Positions 26,909 through 35,940 of a DNA stretch of 64,000 bases are shown piece by piece. Source of the DNA: Microbacteriaceae bacterium PS02070 (GTDB lineage Bacteria; Actinomycetota; Actinomycetes; Actinomycetales; Microbacteriaceae); NCBI GenBank assembly GCA_029959865.1, contig JASCPE010000002.1, positions 372,001-436,000 of the forward strand. Reading direction: 5' to 3'. Below the pieces are notes generated by a model. It did not search any database. It saw nothing but the letters and a program-made list of their open reading frames with translations, and was not told the DNA's origin. A program made the position numbers and the translations under genes. Position 1 is the first letter of the stretch; each line of letters opens with the position of its first letter.

Positions 26909-27907
26909 GTGAGCCCCTACGACGCCCTGGTGGAGATCGCGACTCTTCTCGAACGCGAGCGCGCGTCTCGATATCGGTCCAAGGCGTTTCGCGCGGCGGC
27001 GGCCGCGATCGAGGGGTTCAGCGATGAGGAGTTGCGCGATCCGGCACGGTTGCGCCGGATCAAGGGAGTCGGCGACTCGAGTCGGGCCGTCATCGAGCAG
27101 GCGCTCAGTGGCGGCGTGCCGGAGTATCTTGCCGACCTCCGTGACCGGACCGAGGGTGCCGAGCCGACATCGACGCTCAGCCGCGACTTGCGGGGCGACC
27201 TGCACACGCATTCTGAGTGGTCGGACGGGCTGACCTCTATCGATCTGATGGTGGGGGCAGCACGAAAGCTCGGGCGCGAGTACATCGCGTTGACCGATCA
27301 CTCGCCACGACTCCGTGTCGCCCGTGGACTGTCGGCGGAGCGCCTGCGCGAACAACTGAGGGAGGTCCCACAGTTCTGTACACCCGAGTTCACTCTCCTC
27401 AGCGGAATCGAGGTGGACATCCTCGACGACGGATCACTGGACCAGGAGGATGAGCTGCTCGACGAGCTCGACATCGTCGTCGCGTCTGTCCACTCGAAAC
27501 TGCGTATGGAGAAGCGCCCGATGACGCGCCGGCTCGTCGCCGCCGTCTCCAGCCCGCGGGTGGACGTTCTCGGTCATGTGACCGGGCGGCTCGTCCAGGG
27601 GGCACGGGGAACCCGGCCGCCCTCCGATTTCGATGCACGTGCCGTCTTCGAGGCCTGCGCGGAGCACGGGGTTGCCGTTGAGATCAACGCTCGGCCGGAG
27701 CGTCAGGACCCACCCGACGATCTGCTCTCACTCGCGCAGGACATCGGATGCCTCTTCTCGATCGATTCGGATGCGCACGCACCGGGGCAGCTCGCGCTCC
27801 TGGACTACGGGGCCGCGCGCGCCGAACACGCCGGAATCCCACCAGAGCGCATCGTCACGACGTGGCCGCTTGCGCGGCTTCGGGACTGGTCCACGCGTCA
27901 GCGATGA
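26909..27907 (+). CDS. PHP domain protein with N-terminal HhH region (PolX-like, no polymerase domain)
   Basis: Predicted metal-dependent phosphoesterase or nuclease. The 332-aa product has an N-terminal helical part with a helix-hairpin-helix (RIKGVGDSSRAVI, about 50-62), then a PHP domain from about residue 97: DLHTHSEWSDG, LTDHSPRLRVARGLS, GIEVDILDDG, VASVHSKLRM, VEINARPERQDPP and SIDSDAHAPG. This is the HhH and PHP layout of bacterial family X polymerases without the nucleotidyltransferase. GTG 26909 has GGAGG almost touching it, so the start is uncertain. Confidence 0.85.
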   Translation: MSPYDALVEIATLLERERASRYRSKAFRAAAAAIEGFSDEELRDPARLRRIKGVGDSSRAVIEQALSGGVPEYLADLRDRTEGAEPTSTLSRDLRGDLHTHSEWSDGLTSIDLMVGAARKLGREYIALTDHSPRLRVARGLSAERLREQLREVPQFCTPEFTLLSGIEVDILDDGSLDQEDELLDELDIVVASVHSKLRMEKRPMTRRLVAAVSSPRVDVLGHVTGRLVQGARGTRPPSDFDARAVFEACAEHGVAVEINARPERQDPPDDLLSLAQDIGCLFSIDSDAHAPGQLALLDYGAARAEHAGIPPERIVTTWPLARLRDWSTRQR

Positions 27908-27931
27908 CGTCCGCCTGTGGTGGAGGCGCCC

Positions 27932-27937
27932 TAGGCT
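27932..27937 (+). promoter_or_regulatory. -10 box of the CynX-type MFS gene (leaderless)
   Basis: TAGGCT, then six nt (GATTGG), then ATG 27944. Confidence 0.6.
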
Positions 27938-27943
27938 GATTGG

Positions 27944-29203
27944 ATGGCGTCGAACGTGCAGGGTCCACGCGCGGTGCCGTGGCTGATCGTCCTCGGCGTC
28001 CTTGTCGGCGCTCTGAGCTTTCGCGCTCCGGTCATCGCCGTCTCACCTGTCCTCCGCGACATCGAACGCGACCTCGGAATCGGATCGGCGACGGCCGGGC
28101 TGCTCACCTCGGCGCCGGTCCTGGCTTTCGCGCTCCTGACACCGTTCGCGGCGCTGCTGATCCGTCGCGCCGGTTCCGACCTGGCCCTGATGATCACGCT
28201 GGCGGGTGTGCTGCTCGGGACGGTCGTGCGGGCCGGACCCGGTTATGGGTGGATGCTCGCCGGGATGATCATCATCGGGGTGTCCATCACCATCGGCAAT
28301 GTCGTGGTTCCGGTGATCATCCGGCGCGAGGTGCCGAAAGAACGTGTGTCGTTCATCATGGCGCTCTACGTCGCGACCATGAACGGTGGGTCGCTTCTGG
28401 TGACTCTTGCCACCGCGCCTCTTGCCACGGTGCTGGGATGGTCGGGCGCGCTGTTGCTGTGGGCATCGATGACCCTCCTCGGGGTGGGTCTGTGGGGAAT
28501 GCACGTCGCGCGTGGCCGTCGAGCCGGGACGCTGAACGTTCCCTCGTCACCCGCGTCACAGGCCCGCACACGCGTCCAGGATCTCGCGACGGGCGCGATC
28601 ACGGTGCCTACCGGGACTCCTGGCTCTCGGGCGATCCTGCGCCAGCCCGTCATCTGGCTCCTCGCCTTCGCCTTCGGTGCTCAGGCGCTGCTGTACTACG
28701 CCCTCTCGACGTGGCTGCCGACTCTGACGAGTGACCTGCTCGGGATCGGATTGTCTGGCGCGAGTGCGCTCGCCGCGCTCTATCAGGGGGCGGCGATCGT
28801 GGGTGCCTTCGTCGTGCCGGCATTCGCCAAGGTAGCGGGCAGGTACGGGGCGCCCATCGTGATCTGTCTGTCGTGGCTGATCCTTGCCGGCGGTCTCCTC
28901 TACGCGCCGCAGCACATCTGGCTGTGGCTCACACTCGGGGCTGTGGGGCATGCCGGGGGATTCGTCGTGGTGTTCGCTGGAGTCGTGCAGGTCGCCCGTT
29001 CTGATGCGGAGGCCACGACAGGCTCGGCGGTCATCCAAGGAATCGGCTACGGCATCAGCGCCGCCGGTGCGCCGCTGCTCGGTGCGCTCCATGAGGAGAC
29101 CGGCGGCTGGCAGGCACCGCTGACCGTGGTTCTCGTGATCGCAGTGGCCTACTGCGTCATGCTTCTCGGTGCGTCGGTGGCCGCCGGGCGTATCCGTCGC
29201 TGA
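27944..29203 (+). CDS. MFS transporter, CynX/NimT family
   Basis: Twelve-helix major facilitator of 419 aa. The start GALSFRAPVIAVSPVLRDIERDLG and the following TAGLLTSAPVLAFALLTPFAA resemble the CynX (cyanate) and NimT (nitroimidazole resistance) family. Substrate unknown; cyanate transport is not implied because no cyanase gene is near. Single gene, leaderless promoter, followed by the convergent Lrp-like regulator. Confidence 0.88.
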   Translation: MASNVQGPRAVPWLIVLGVLVGALSFRAPVIAVSPVLRDIERDLGIGSATAGLLTSAPVLAFALLTPFAALLIRRAGSDLALMITLAGVLLGTVVRAGPGYGWMLAGMIIIGVSITIGNVVVPVIIRREVPKERVSFIMALYVATMNGGSLLVTLATAPLATVLGWSGALLLWASMTLLGVGLWGMHVARGRRAGTLNVPSSPASQARTRVQDLATGAITVPTGTPGSRAILRQPVIWLLAFAFGAQALLYYALSTWLPTLTSDLLGIGLSGASALAALYQGAAIVGAFVVPAFAKVAGRYGAPIVICLSWLILAGGLLYAPQHIWLWLTLGAVGHAGGFVVVFAGVVQVARSDAEATTGSAVIQGIGYGISAAGAPLLGALHEETGGWQAPLTVVLVIAVAYCVMLLGASVAAGRIRR

Positions 29204-29209
29204 CCCGAC

Positions 29210-30250
29210 TCACCGTCGTGTCGCGCCGAGCTGGCCATCGGCCCAGCCGACGAACGCGCGTCGTCGACCTCGTTCATCGAGCACATGACCGAGACGCTTG
29301 TAGTAGTTGAGGATGACCGCGCGGTCGACGACACGTGTGTCCGTGCCTGCGGTCAGGGACGCCTCGACGTCGGTGGCTTCGGCGAGGGACGCAAGCCACA
29401 CCACGGCGTACAGGTTCGCGGGGCCGCCAGCGAGGGTGACACTCATGCGGGTCTCGGCGCGCGCGGCGATGCGGCGAGCGCTCTCCTCCAATCGAGCCGG
29501 GGGAGCGAGGAGCCAGAGGACAAGCGCATGCGGCCAGTGCACATTCCCGAACGCGATATCGATGCGTTGACTGACCGCTCCCGAGGTCACGGCATCCCGG
29601 AGGAGGCGCCCCGCCTGCGGTTCCCCAACCTCCAGGGTGCGCGCGGCGGATGCGGCGGACGCACGCCCGTCGTGCTCCAAGATCGCGAGGGTGCGCAGGA
29701 GCCGAGGGGTGAGGGTGGGTCGCGCGCCGGGGGACCGCGGCGGTTGATCGACGGGCGCGTCGCCCGCGCGCCACGCGGAGCCGTCACGAAACGAACGGGT
29801 GATGAGGCTGGACCGAATGCGCTCGACCCCGGGGATGATCGCGATCTCGCGTTGGACGGTGGCTCGGAATCCGGTCATGTCGTGTGCCATGACGAGACAC
29901 GTCAGATCCCGCGCGCCGGTGACCCCTCGGACAGTGACGGCCGCGGGAACCTGCACGAGCGTCTCCGCCACCGCGTCCGTCGCCCCCGGACGACAGCCGA
30001 TGTCCACCACGCCGAGGACGATCGGCATCGAGGGTGCGATGTAGCTCGTGATCCACGCGCGACCCGTGGAGGCGAGTGCCTCCCATCGGCGACGAACCGT
30101 CGGTGCGCTGGTCCCGATCCGTCGCGCGACCTGCGCCCACGAGGCGCGCACATCGGGCTGCATCGCGCGGATCAGCTCGAGGTCCGAATCGGACAATCCA
30201 GTCAGCGTGGGATCAGGCGCTTCGTCCATATCGGACATTCTGACGCTCAT
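29210..30250 (-). CDS. Lrp/AsnC family regulator, tandem two-module type
   Basis: Predicted transcription factor of about 346 aa with two Lrp-like modules. First HTH near residues 15-60 (LSDSDLELIRAMQPDVRASWAQVARRIG), a RAM-like ligand region, then a second HTH (LTPRLLRTLAILEHDGRASAASAARTLEVG) and second ligand region. Three in-frame ATGs at 30250, 30238 and 30229 are possible; none has a good ribosome site. Divergent from an AbgT transporter and M20 hydrolase, so it likely controls them and itself, perhaps through the CATATCGGA repeats at its start. Confidence 0.85.
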   Translation of the reverse strand: MSVRMSDMDEAPDPTLTGLSDSDLELIRAMQPDVRASWAQVARRIGTSAPTVRRRWEALASTGRAWITSYIAPSMPIVLGVVDIGCRPGATDAVAETLVQVPAAVTVRGVTGARDLTCLVMAHDMTGFRATVQREIAIIPGVERIRSSLITRSFRDGSAWRAGDAPVDQPPRSPGARPTLTPRLLRTLAILEHDGRASAASAARTLEVGEPQAGRLLRDAVTSGAVSQRIDIAFGNVHWPHALVLWLLAPPARLEESARRIAARAETRMSVTLAGGPANLYAVVWLASLAEATDVEASLTAGTDTRVVDRAVILNYYKRLGHVLDERGRRRAFVGWADGQLGATRR

Positions 30251-30256
30251 ATCGGA
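30227..30256. promoter_or_regulatory. Direct repeat CATATCGGA, candidate operator
   Basis: CATATCGGA occurs at 30227-30235 and 30248-30256, offset 21 bp, two helical turns. The repeats cover the alternative start codons of the Lrp-like regulator and lie upstream of the AbgT gene, consistent with an autoregulatory Lrp site. Confidence 0.5.
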
Positions 30257-30329
30257 AGAAATCGACCAGGAAACACTGCCGAAACACCTGAAGCGGCATC
30301 GTGGTCGCCACATCTTCTGAGGAGTTCGC

Positions 30330-31862
30330 ATGACAGGTTCATCTGTGACGATGGCCCAGGCTCCCGGCGCCACCGGCCGGGTGCTCCGCGGCATCGAGCG
30401 CGTCGGCAACCGGCTGCCCCACCCGTTTTACCTCTTCCTGATCCTCGCGGGCCTCGTGGTGATCGCCTCCGCCATCGCTGCGGCTGCCGGAGCTACCGCT
30501 ACGGTTCCCGCGACCGGCGAGACCGTGGCGGTGCAGAGCCTGCTTTCCGGCGAGGGGGTCGCGTATATCGTGACCTCGACGATCACGAACTTCGTCACGT
30601 TCCCGCCGCTCGGTCTCATCATCACGGTGATGCTCGGGATCGGCGTCGCGGAGCGCCTGGGCCTCCTCAACGCCTTCATGCGGGGAGCCGTCCTGGCCGC
30701 GCCGAAGTGGTCGGTCACGTATGTCGTCGTCTTCGTAAGCCTGATGGGCAACCTCGCCTCAGACTCCGCGATGGTCATCCTTCCGCCGCTGGCCGCGGCC
30801 GCGTTCTACGCCGCCGGTCGGCACCCGTTGGCCGGGTTCATCGCCTCCTATGCAGCGGTCGTGGCCGGTTTCAGCGCGAACGTGATCATCGCCGGCACGG
30901 ATGTCCTCCTCGCCGGCATCACGACGAGTGCCGCGCAGATCGTTGACCCAGATGCGGTCGTCACGCCGCTGTCGAACTGGTACTTCATGGCGACCTCGAC
31001 AGTCCTCCTCTCCATCGTCATCACCTTCACCTGCCAGCGCTTCATCGAGCCGCGGCTGGGCACCTACAGCGGTGAGGCCCAGGAAGATGATCTCCGCCCC
31101 CTCGATCGGGCACAGCGCAAGGGACTGCTCGCGGCCGGAATCGCAGTCGTCGTCTTCGCGGCGATCGTGGCCACCGCGGTGCTGGTCCCCGGGTCGCCTC
31201 TTCGCGGTGAGGATGGCGCGATTCTGCAGTCGCCGTTCATGACCGGCATCCCGTTCTTCCTCCTGATCTTCTTCCTCGTTGTCGGTGTGGCTTACGGGTT
31301 GACCGCGAAGACACTCACGTCGTGGGACCAGATCCCGCGGATGATGACCGAGGCTGTGCGGGACCTGGTTCCGTTCATCGTCGTGATCTTCACGGCGGCG
31401 CAGGCGATCGCCTGGTTCAGCTGGTCCAACCTCGGGCTGGTGATTGCGGAATCCGGTGCGGCCGGCATGGAGAGCGCGGGACTGGACGGAATCTGGGGCC
31501 TGATGCTCTTCAGTCTCTTCGTCGCCCTGCCGGCGCTCGTGCTGGCGAGCGGGTCGGCCCTGTGGACGCTGCTTGCCCCGATCTTCGTCCCGATGTTCAT
31601 GCTCAACGGGATCGACCCTGCGTACGTCCAGGCCGCGTTCCGCATCACCGACTCGGCGACCAACCCGCTCGTGCCGATGAACCCGATGCTTCCGGTCATC
31701 CTCGGCCTGATGCAGAAGTGGGCGCCGAAGAGCGGGCTCGGTACGCTGTTCAGCCTTGTCATCCCCTTCACCGTCGCGATCTGGGTGACCTGGCTCCTGC
31801 TTCTGCTCGTCTGGGGTCTCCTGGGCTTGCCGGTCGGCCCCGGCCACGGCCTCATGCTCTGA
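30330..31862 (+). CDS. AbgT family transporter
   Basis: Polytopic membrane transporter of 510 aa. Family features: GIERVGNRLPHPFYLFLILAG at the N-terminus, MGNLASDSAMVILPPLAA, and the repeated SWSNLG and TDSATNPLVPMNPMLPVIL. The family includes p-aminobenzoyl-glutamate importers and sulfonamide efflux pumps. The neighbouring M20 hydrolase suggests uptake and cleavage of aminobenzoyl-glutamate or a related acyl-amino acid. GAGGAG precedes the ATG. Confidence 0.93.
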   Translation: MTGSSVTMAQAPGATGRVLRGIERVGNRLPHPFYLFLILAGLVVIASAIAAAAGATATVPATGETVAVQSLLSGEGVAYIVTSTITNFVTFPPLGLIITVMLGIGVAERLGLLNAFMRGAVLAAPKWSVTYVVVFVSLMGNLASDSAMVILPPLAAAAFYAAGRHPLAGFIASYAAVVAGFSANVIIAGTDVLLAGITTSAAQIVDPDAVVTPLSNWYFMATSTVLLSIVITFTCQRFIEPRLGTYSGEAQEDDLRPLDRAQRKGLLAAGIAVVVFAAIVATAVLVPGSPLRGEDGAILQSPFMTGIPFFLLIFFLVVGVAYGLTAKTLTSWDQIPRMMTEAVRDLVPFIVVIFTAAQAIAWFSWSNLGLVIAESGAAGMESAGLDGIWGLMLFSLFVALPALVLASGSALWTLLAPIFVPMFMLNGIDPAYVQAAFRITDSATNPLVPMNPMLPVILGLMQKWAPKSGLGTLFSLVIPFTVAIWVTWLLLLLVWGLLGLPVGPGHGLML

Positions 31863-31899
31863 TTGACTGACACCACCACCGAAAGCACCGAGTGACCTC

Positions 31900-33099
31900 A
31901 TGAACACGACCGAGACCGTTTCCCCCGTCGATGAGCTCCGTGCGGGAGCGGCCGAACGCGAAGAACTCCTGCGCGATGTCGCCCGCGACCTGCACGAGCA
32001 CCCGGAAATCCGGTTCACCGAGCACCACGCCGCGGCGCGTCTGACAAAGGAGCTGGAGGAGGCGGGATTCGCCGTCGAGCGCGGCTTCGCTGGTCTGGAC
32101 ACTGCCTTCGTCGGACGGTGGTCAACCCCCGATGCCACCTCGGACACTCCGACGATCGCCGTCTTCTGTGAGTTCGACGCGCTTGAGGGGATCGGTCACG
32201 CGTGTGGCCATAACCTGATCGCCGCAGCGGGCCTGGGCGCCGGCCTGATCCTCAAAGACGCGCTCGAGGCAACGACGGGTACACCCGCGAACCTCGTCGT
32301 CGTCGGGAGTCCGGGGGAGGAGGGCGCTGCGGGCAAGGTCCCGATGATCGAGGCCGGCGTGCTCGATGGCGTCGACCTTGCGATGATGATCCACCCCGCC
32401 GGATCGACCTATGTCAACATGACGACGCTCTCGCGGGTCGCCCTGGACATCGATTTCACCGGACGCGCAAGCCATGCGGCGGCCAGTCCCCACACCGGCG
32501 TGAACGCCCTCGACGCAGCGACCTTGTCTTTGACCGCCATCGGCTTGCTCCGTCAGCAGCTGACCGACGACGTGCGCATCCACGCGATCATCGTCGATGG
32601 GGGACAGGCGCCGAACATCATTCCCGAGCACACCTCCCTCCGCGTGTTCGTGCGTGCGGGTTCGCGTGACCATCTGCTCGACGACGTTGTGCCGCGTGTG
32701 CGGGCGTGCTTTGAGGGTGCAGCGATTGCCACCGGATGCGAGGTCTCGATCGCCGAGAACACGCCGCCGTACTACTCGATGGTCACCAACCCCGTTCTCG
32801 GAGCGATCGCCACCGATGCGTTGTCTCAGCTGGGAAGGGAGCTGGCGACGGTCGAGCAGGGTTTGGGATCGACGGACATGGGTAACGTCAGCCAGGTCGT
32901 TCCGGCGATCCACCCGACGATCTCCCTCGGGGATGGGCTCGTTCCGCACACGCGTGAGTTCGCCGCCGCAGCCGCCGGAGGCGAGGATGCCGACGCGGTG
33001 ATCCGTGACGGCGCGCTCATGCTCGCCGCAACGGCGCTCGCCGTCTTCCGTGACCCGTCGTTGGCGCAGCAGGCGGCGAGCGAGTTCGTCGCCCACTGA
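31900..33099 (+). CDS. M20 family amidohydrolase (AbgB-like)
   Basis: Metallo-amidohydrolase of 399 aa in the aminoacylase-1-like M20D group. Motifs: HEHPEIRFTEHHAA, the metal site GHACGHNLIAAAGLGAG, and GSPGEEGAAGKVPMIEAG. Lies 37 nt after the AbgT gene, and the pair fits transport followed by hydrolysis of p-aminobenzoyl-glutamate or another N-acyl amino acid. Substrate is inferred from context only. Confidence 0.92.
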   Translation: MNTTETVSPVDELRAGAAEREELLRDVARDLHEHPEIRFTEHHAAARLTKELEEAGFAVERGFAGLDTAFVGRWSTPDATSDTPTIAVFCEFDALEGIGHACGHNLIAAAGLGAGLILKDALEATTGTPANLVVVGSPGEEGAAGKVPMIEAGVLDGVDLAMMIHPAGSTYVNMTTLSRVALDIDFTGRASHAAASPHTGVNALDAATLSLTAIGLLRQQLTDDVRIHAIIVDGGQAPNIIPEHTSLRVFVRAGSRDHLLDDVVPRVRACFEGAAIATGCEVSIAENTPPYYSMVTNPVLGAIATDALSQLGRELATVEQGLGSTDMGNVSQVVPAIHPTISLGDGLVPHTREFAAAAAGGEDADAVIRDGALMLAATALAVFRDPSLAQQAASEFVAH

Positions 33100-33109
33100 C
33101 GGCGGGTCG

Positions 33110-34027
33110 TCAGCGGGCGCCCGCGAGCGCGTCGGCGGCGCGCCGCAGGGAGGTGCCGAGCCCGTAGCGGGTGCCGAACTCCTCGATGGCGTGGGCATCG
33201 GCGTGGTGGAGGCGACTGTCCGGAACATCGAGCGTGAGTGTGCGGACGACCTGGACCACGGTCGGTGCGACTGAGAGGTAGTCCTCTGCCGCGAGGATCT
33301 TGCCGCGCACTCCCGCTGACATTCCCTCCCCGGCGCGGGCCGCGTCGAGGATTCCCGTCAGGTCGCCGTGGGTCGCGAGAAGGGACGCGGCGGTCTTCTC
33401 GCCGACGCCTGCCACCCCCGGCAGTCCGTCGGACGGGTCCCCGCGCAGGACGGCGAAGTCGGCGTACTGCGAGGGAAGGATGCCGTACTTGGTGGCGACG
33501 GCGGCGTCGTCGAGGACGTCGAGGTTGCTCATTCCCCGCCCGGTGTAGATCACGCGGACCTGGGCGGCGTCGTCAACGAGTTGGATCAGGTCGCGGTCGC
33601 CGGTCACGACGTCGACCGGGATCGAACTCTGCGTTGCGAGGGACCCGATCACGTCGTCGGCCTCGTGCTCGGCCGCGCCAACGATCGGGATGCCCAGGAG
33701 CTGGAGTTCTTCGCGGATGAGGGGGAGCTGTGCCTCCAGAGGGTCGGGAACCTCTTCAACGTCGGGGCCGGACTCGATCTCTACCTCGACGCGGTGAGTT
33801 TTGTAGCTCGGGATGAGGTTCACGCGCCACTGGGGCCGCCAGTCGTCGTCCCAACAGGCGACAAGGTGGCTGGGTTCGTAGGTCGAGACCAGCTTCGCGA
33901 TCATGTCCAACAGGCCACGGGCGGCGTTGACCGGCATGCCGTCCGGGCTCCGGACCTTGTCCGGCACGCCGTAGAACGCGCGGAAGTACAAACCGGCCGT
34001 ATCGAGGAGCATCAGGCGTTCGGACAT
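33110..34027 (-). CDS. 5'-3' exonuclease (FEN-like, PolA N-terminal type)
   Basis: Stand-alone flap or 5'-3' exonuclease of 305 aa. Motifs: DTAGLYFRAFYG, VACWDDDWRPQWR, AEHEADDVIGSLA, VVTGDRDLIQLVDD and the H3TH region GDPSDGLPGVAGVGEKTAASLL. Matches the 5' nuclease domain of PolA without a polymerase. ATG 34027 chosen at MSERLML with GGAAG upstream; the frame stays open to 34135. Divergent from a zinc-finger gene. Confidence 0.94.
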   Translation of the reverse strand: MSERLMLLDTAGLYFRAFYGVPDKVRSPDGMPVNAARGLLDMIAKLVSTYEPSHLVACWDDDWRPQWRVNLIPSYKTHRVEVEIESGPDVEEVPDPLEAQLPLIREELQLLGIPIVGAAEHEADDVIGSLATQSSIPVDVVTGDRDLIQLVDDAAQVRVIYTGRGMSNLDVLDDAAVATKYGILPSQYADFAVLRGDPSDGLPGVAGVGEKTAASLLATHGDLTGILDAARAGEGMSAGVRGKILAAEDYLSVAPTVVQVVRTLTLDVPDSRLHHADAHAIEEFGTRYGLGTSLRRAADALAGAR

Positions 34028-34136
34028 GGAGATCACTTCCGTTGGGTGGCGGGGTGCGCTGAAGGAGTGGCGCTCAGCACGGTGATGGCCCCGAGCGTCG
34101 TCCCCTGCGCCTATTGTGCGCAGAGGGGAGGGCATT

Positions 34137-34487
34137 GTGTCGGAAGAGCTCGGTCAGTTTTTGGATGTCGCTCTGCGCGCTGCGCAGCAAAGACTCGCGC
34201 ATGTAGAAGGGGAACTCGCTGCGTTGCGTGCGGACCGTGGTGCGGGGGGTGCCGATGATGAGCATGATCCGGAGGGGACCCCGCTGTCCGAGGAATGGTC
34301 CCGGTTGATGGGCGTTCGCGAGCAGGCCAATCGTGAGCTGGCCGAGCTCGCGTCAGCAAGAGCCCGCATGGTCGACGGGACATATGGCGTGTGCGTCGAC
34401 TGCGGGAAACGGATTTCGCCCGCGCGCCTCGAGGCACGTCCCACTGCCGAGCGGTGTGTGGCGTGTGCGGAGAAGGCGTCGCGCTAG
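34137..34487 (+). CDS. DksA/TraR family zinc-finger protein
   Basis: Small protein of 116 aa with an N-terminal coiled coil and a C4 zinc finger at the end, CVDCGK and CVAC (about 90-111), as in TraR/DksA proteins that bind the RNA polymerase secondary channel. It lacks the acidic DxxDxA tip of true DksA at the coiled-coil end as far as I can see. GTG 34137 with GGGGAGGG. TATTGT at 34112-34117 is a possible -10. Its TAG stop overlaps the stop of the next, convergent gene in CTAG. Confidence 0.88.
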   Translation: MSEELGQFLDVALRAAQQRLAHVEGELAALRADRGAGGADDEHDPEGTPLSEEWSRLMGVREQANRELAELASARARMVDGTYGVCVDCGKRISPARLEARPTAERCVACAEKASR

Positions 34488-35392
34488 CACCCGGGTCCGG
34501 ATGGATTCTCGTCACAGGTCCGCTCGACGAGTGCCGTCTTTGCTTCAAGCACCGTGATCGTCGCGCCCGCTCCCGGGATCGAGAGCGTTCCGTCGACCGG
34601 TTGCCATCCTTCGCCGAAGTTCACTTCTGCCGCGTATGCGACGGAGACGGATGCCGTGTAGTCGCCTGGCGACGTGTAGGTGTGCGCTGTCGGGGTGGGG
34701 GAGAACTGTGGCTGGCCGAGCGAATCCCAGCTCGTGCCGCCGTCGTCGGACACGTAGGTCGTGCCATCGCCCGCATCGAAGGTGAACGACACGGGGGCGA
34801 ACGACACCGCTACTGGAAAGTCCAGAAGCTCTCCGCTCGCGGAGAACGCCGAGGCCGAGGCGACGAGATTCGTCGGCAGACCGACGACGGCGAACCCGGC
34901 CGGCTCGTTCGCGAACGACGCCGGGGGCGGACTGAAGATAAGGAGGTCCGTGACAGTGACGTCGTCCGCCGTGGGGATCCGCACCTCTTCTTCGTCCGGC
35001 TCGTCCGGGTCGCCCGGCTCCGGCGGTTGGACAATCAGGCACCCGGTGTCGGTGAGGCGGAAACACTCGGAGGCATTTGCCTCCCGCACGTCGATCGAGT
35101 AATTGGGCAACGAGTAGTACACGCCCGAGTCAATCGTGCCGCCGTATCCGTCGCCCGCGTTTCCACGAGGCCCGCTCACATCGCCCCCGCCCCCGCCCCC
35201 TGGCGTCGTGCGCGACGCTCCGACGGTGACGGAGGACCCCGTGTTCGCGACAGCGCAGTCCCCGACGATGTTGAGCCCGGCGCAACCGCGCTCCGAGTGC
35301 GTCGAAGCCGCGAGCGCGCCACCACCGAACGCCATGATGGTGGCCTGCACAAGCACCATCGACCCGCCTAAGAATTGCTCGACTACTCGCAT
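34484..35392 (-). CDS. Secreted protein with PKD-like domain, unknown function
   Basis: No characterised family recognised. The 302-aa product has a hydrophobic N-terminus (MVLVQATIMAFGGGALAAS), a glycine run at 65-70, a proline and acidic linker near 121-137, and a PKD-like beta domain at about 198-262 (VSFTFDAGDGTTY ... HTYTSPGDYTASVSV). Six cysteines at about 37, 46, 110, 118, 293 and 302 suggest disulfides outside the membrane. It starts inside the end of the upstream lipoprotein gene, 10-nt overlap, with AAGGA. Confidence 0.82.
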   Translation of the reverse strand: MRVVEQFLGGSMVLVQATIMAFGGGALAASTHSERGCAGLNIVGDCAVANTGSSVTVGASRTTPGGGGGGDVSGPRGNAGDGYGGTIDSGVYYSLPNYSIDVREANASECFRLTDTGCLIVQPPEPGDPDEPDEEEVRIPTADDVTVTDLLIFSPPPASFANEPAGFAVVGLPTNLVASASAFSASGELLDFPVAVSFAPVSFTFDAGDGTTYVSDDGGTSWDSLGQPQFSPTPTAHTYTSPGDYTASVSVAYAAEVNFGEGWQPVDGTLSIPGAGATITVLEAKTALVERTCDENPSGPGC

Positions 35393-35934
35393 TCGGGTGG
35401 TCCTTCGCGCCCGGCTATGGATGAAATAGTGAACGGCGGCGCAGCCTCGCCGGTCGGTAGCAGCTCGACGGTGAGCCCCTGGACATCGGAGCGGTCTGGA
35501 GAGACCACGGAGGTGCCTTCCGGATCGGTCAGGTCGACGTCCGAAACGTCAGAGCACGTTGCGAGGACTATCTGGCCGCTCTCTGGGTCCCAGGAGGCGA
35601 TCTCCACGAGCGTGACGCTCGCCTCGCCCGACATAGTGAGGCCGTCCGCGTGGTAGCCGCTGAATGTCTCTTTTGCCGCATCGAGCATTCCACCGGAGAC
35701 GAGCGAGTAAATCGGTTCGAACGTCGCTGGATCAGCGAAGTCGGCTGAGTTGATTGCGTCGACGTACTCGCGGTAGGTCTCCTCGGCGGCGGCGAACGCC
35801 TCCTCTTCCGTGGCGAAGCCCGCGGTCGCTGTTGGCGTGTCGGTCGGGGCGGGATCGGAAGCGCAGGCGGTGAACATCAGCGCCACCCCCACCGTCACCG
35901 CGACCGCCATGCTCCGGCGCACCATGATTCGCAT
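35383..35934 (-). CDS. Lipoprotein, DUF6318-like
   Basis: Predicted lipoprotein of 183 aa with signal peptide ending in the lipobox FTAC (Cys24). A Thr/Pro-rich stretch follows, then an NTF2-like region (ATEEEAFAAAEETYREYVDAINSADFADP), common in actinobacterial lipoproteins (DUF6318 resemblance is from memory). ATG 35934 fits a leaderless mRNA because TAGCGT ends 6 nt before it; the GTG at 35940 adds two residues. Translationally coupled to the PKD-like gene. Confidence 0.85.
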   Translation of the reverse strand: MRIMVRRSMAVAVTVGVALMFTACASDPAPTDTPTATAGFATEEEAFAAAEETYREYVDAINSADFADPATFEPIYSLVSGGMLDAAKETFSGYHADGLTMSGEASVTLVEIASWDPESGQIVLATCSDVSDVDLTDPEGTSVVSPDRSDVQGLTVELLPTGEAAPPFTISSIAGREGPPECE

Positions 35935-35940
35935 GCTCAC

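Noticed and set aside
27944..29203. Cyanate transporter function for the CynX-like gene
   Set aside because: No cyanase or carbonic anhydrase gene nearby; only the family name is supported.
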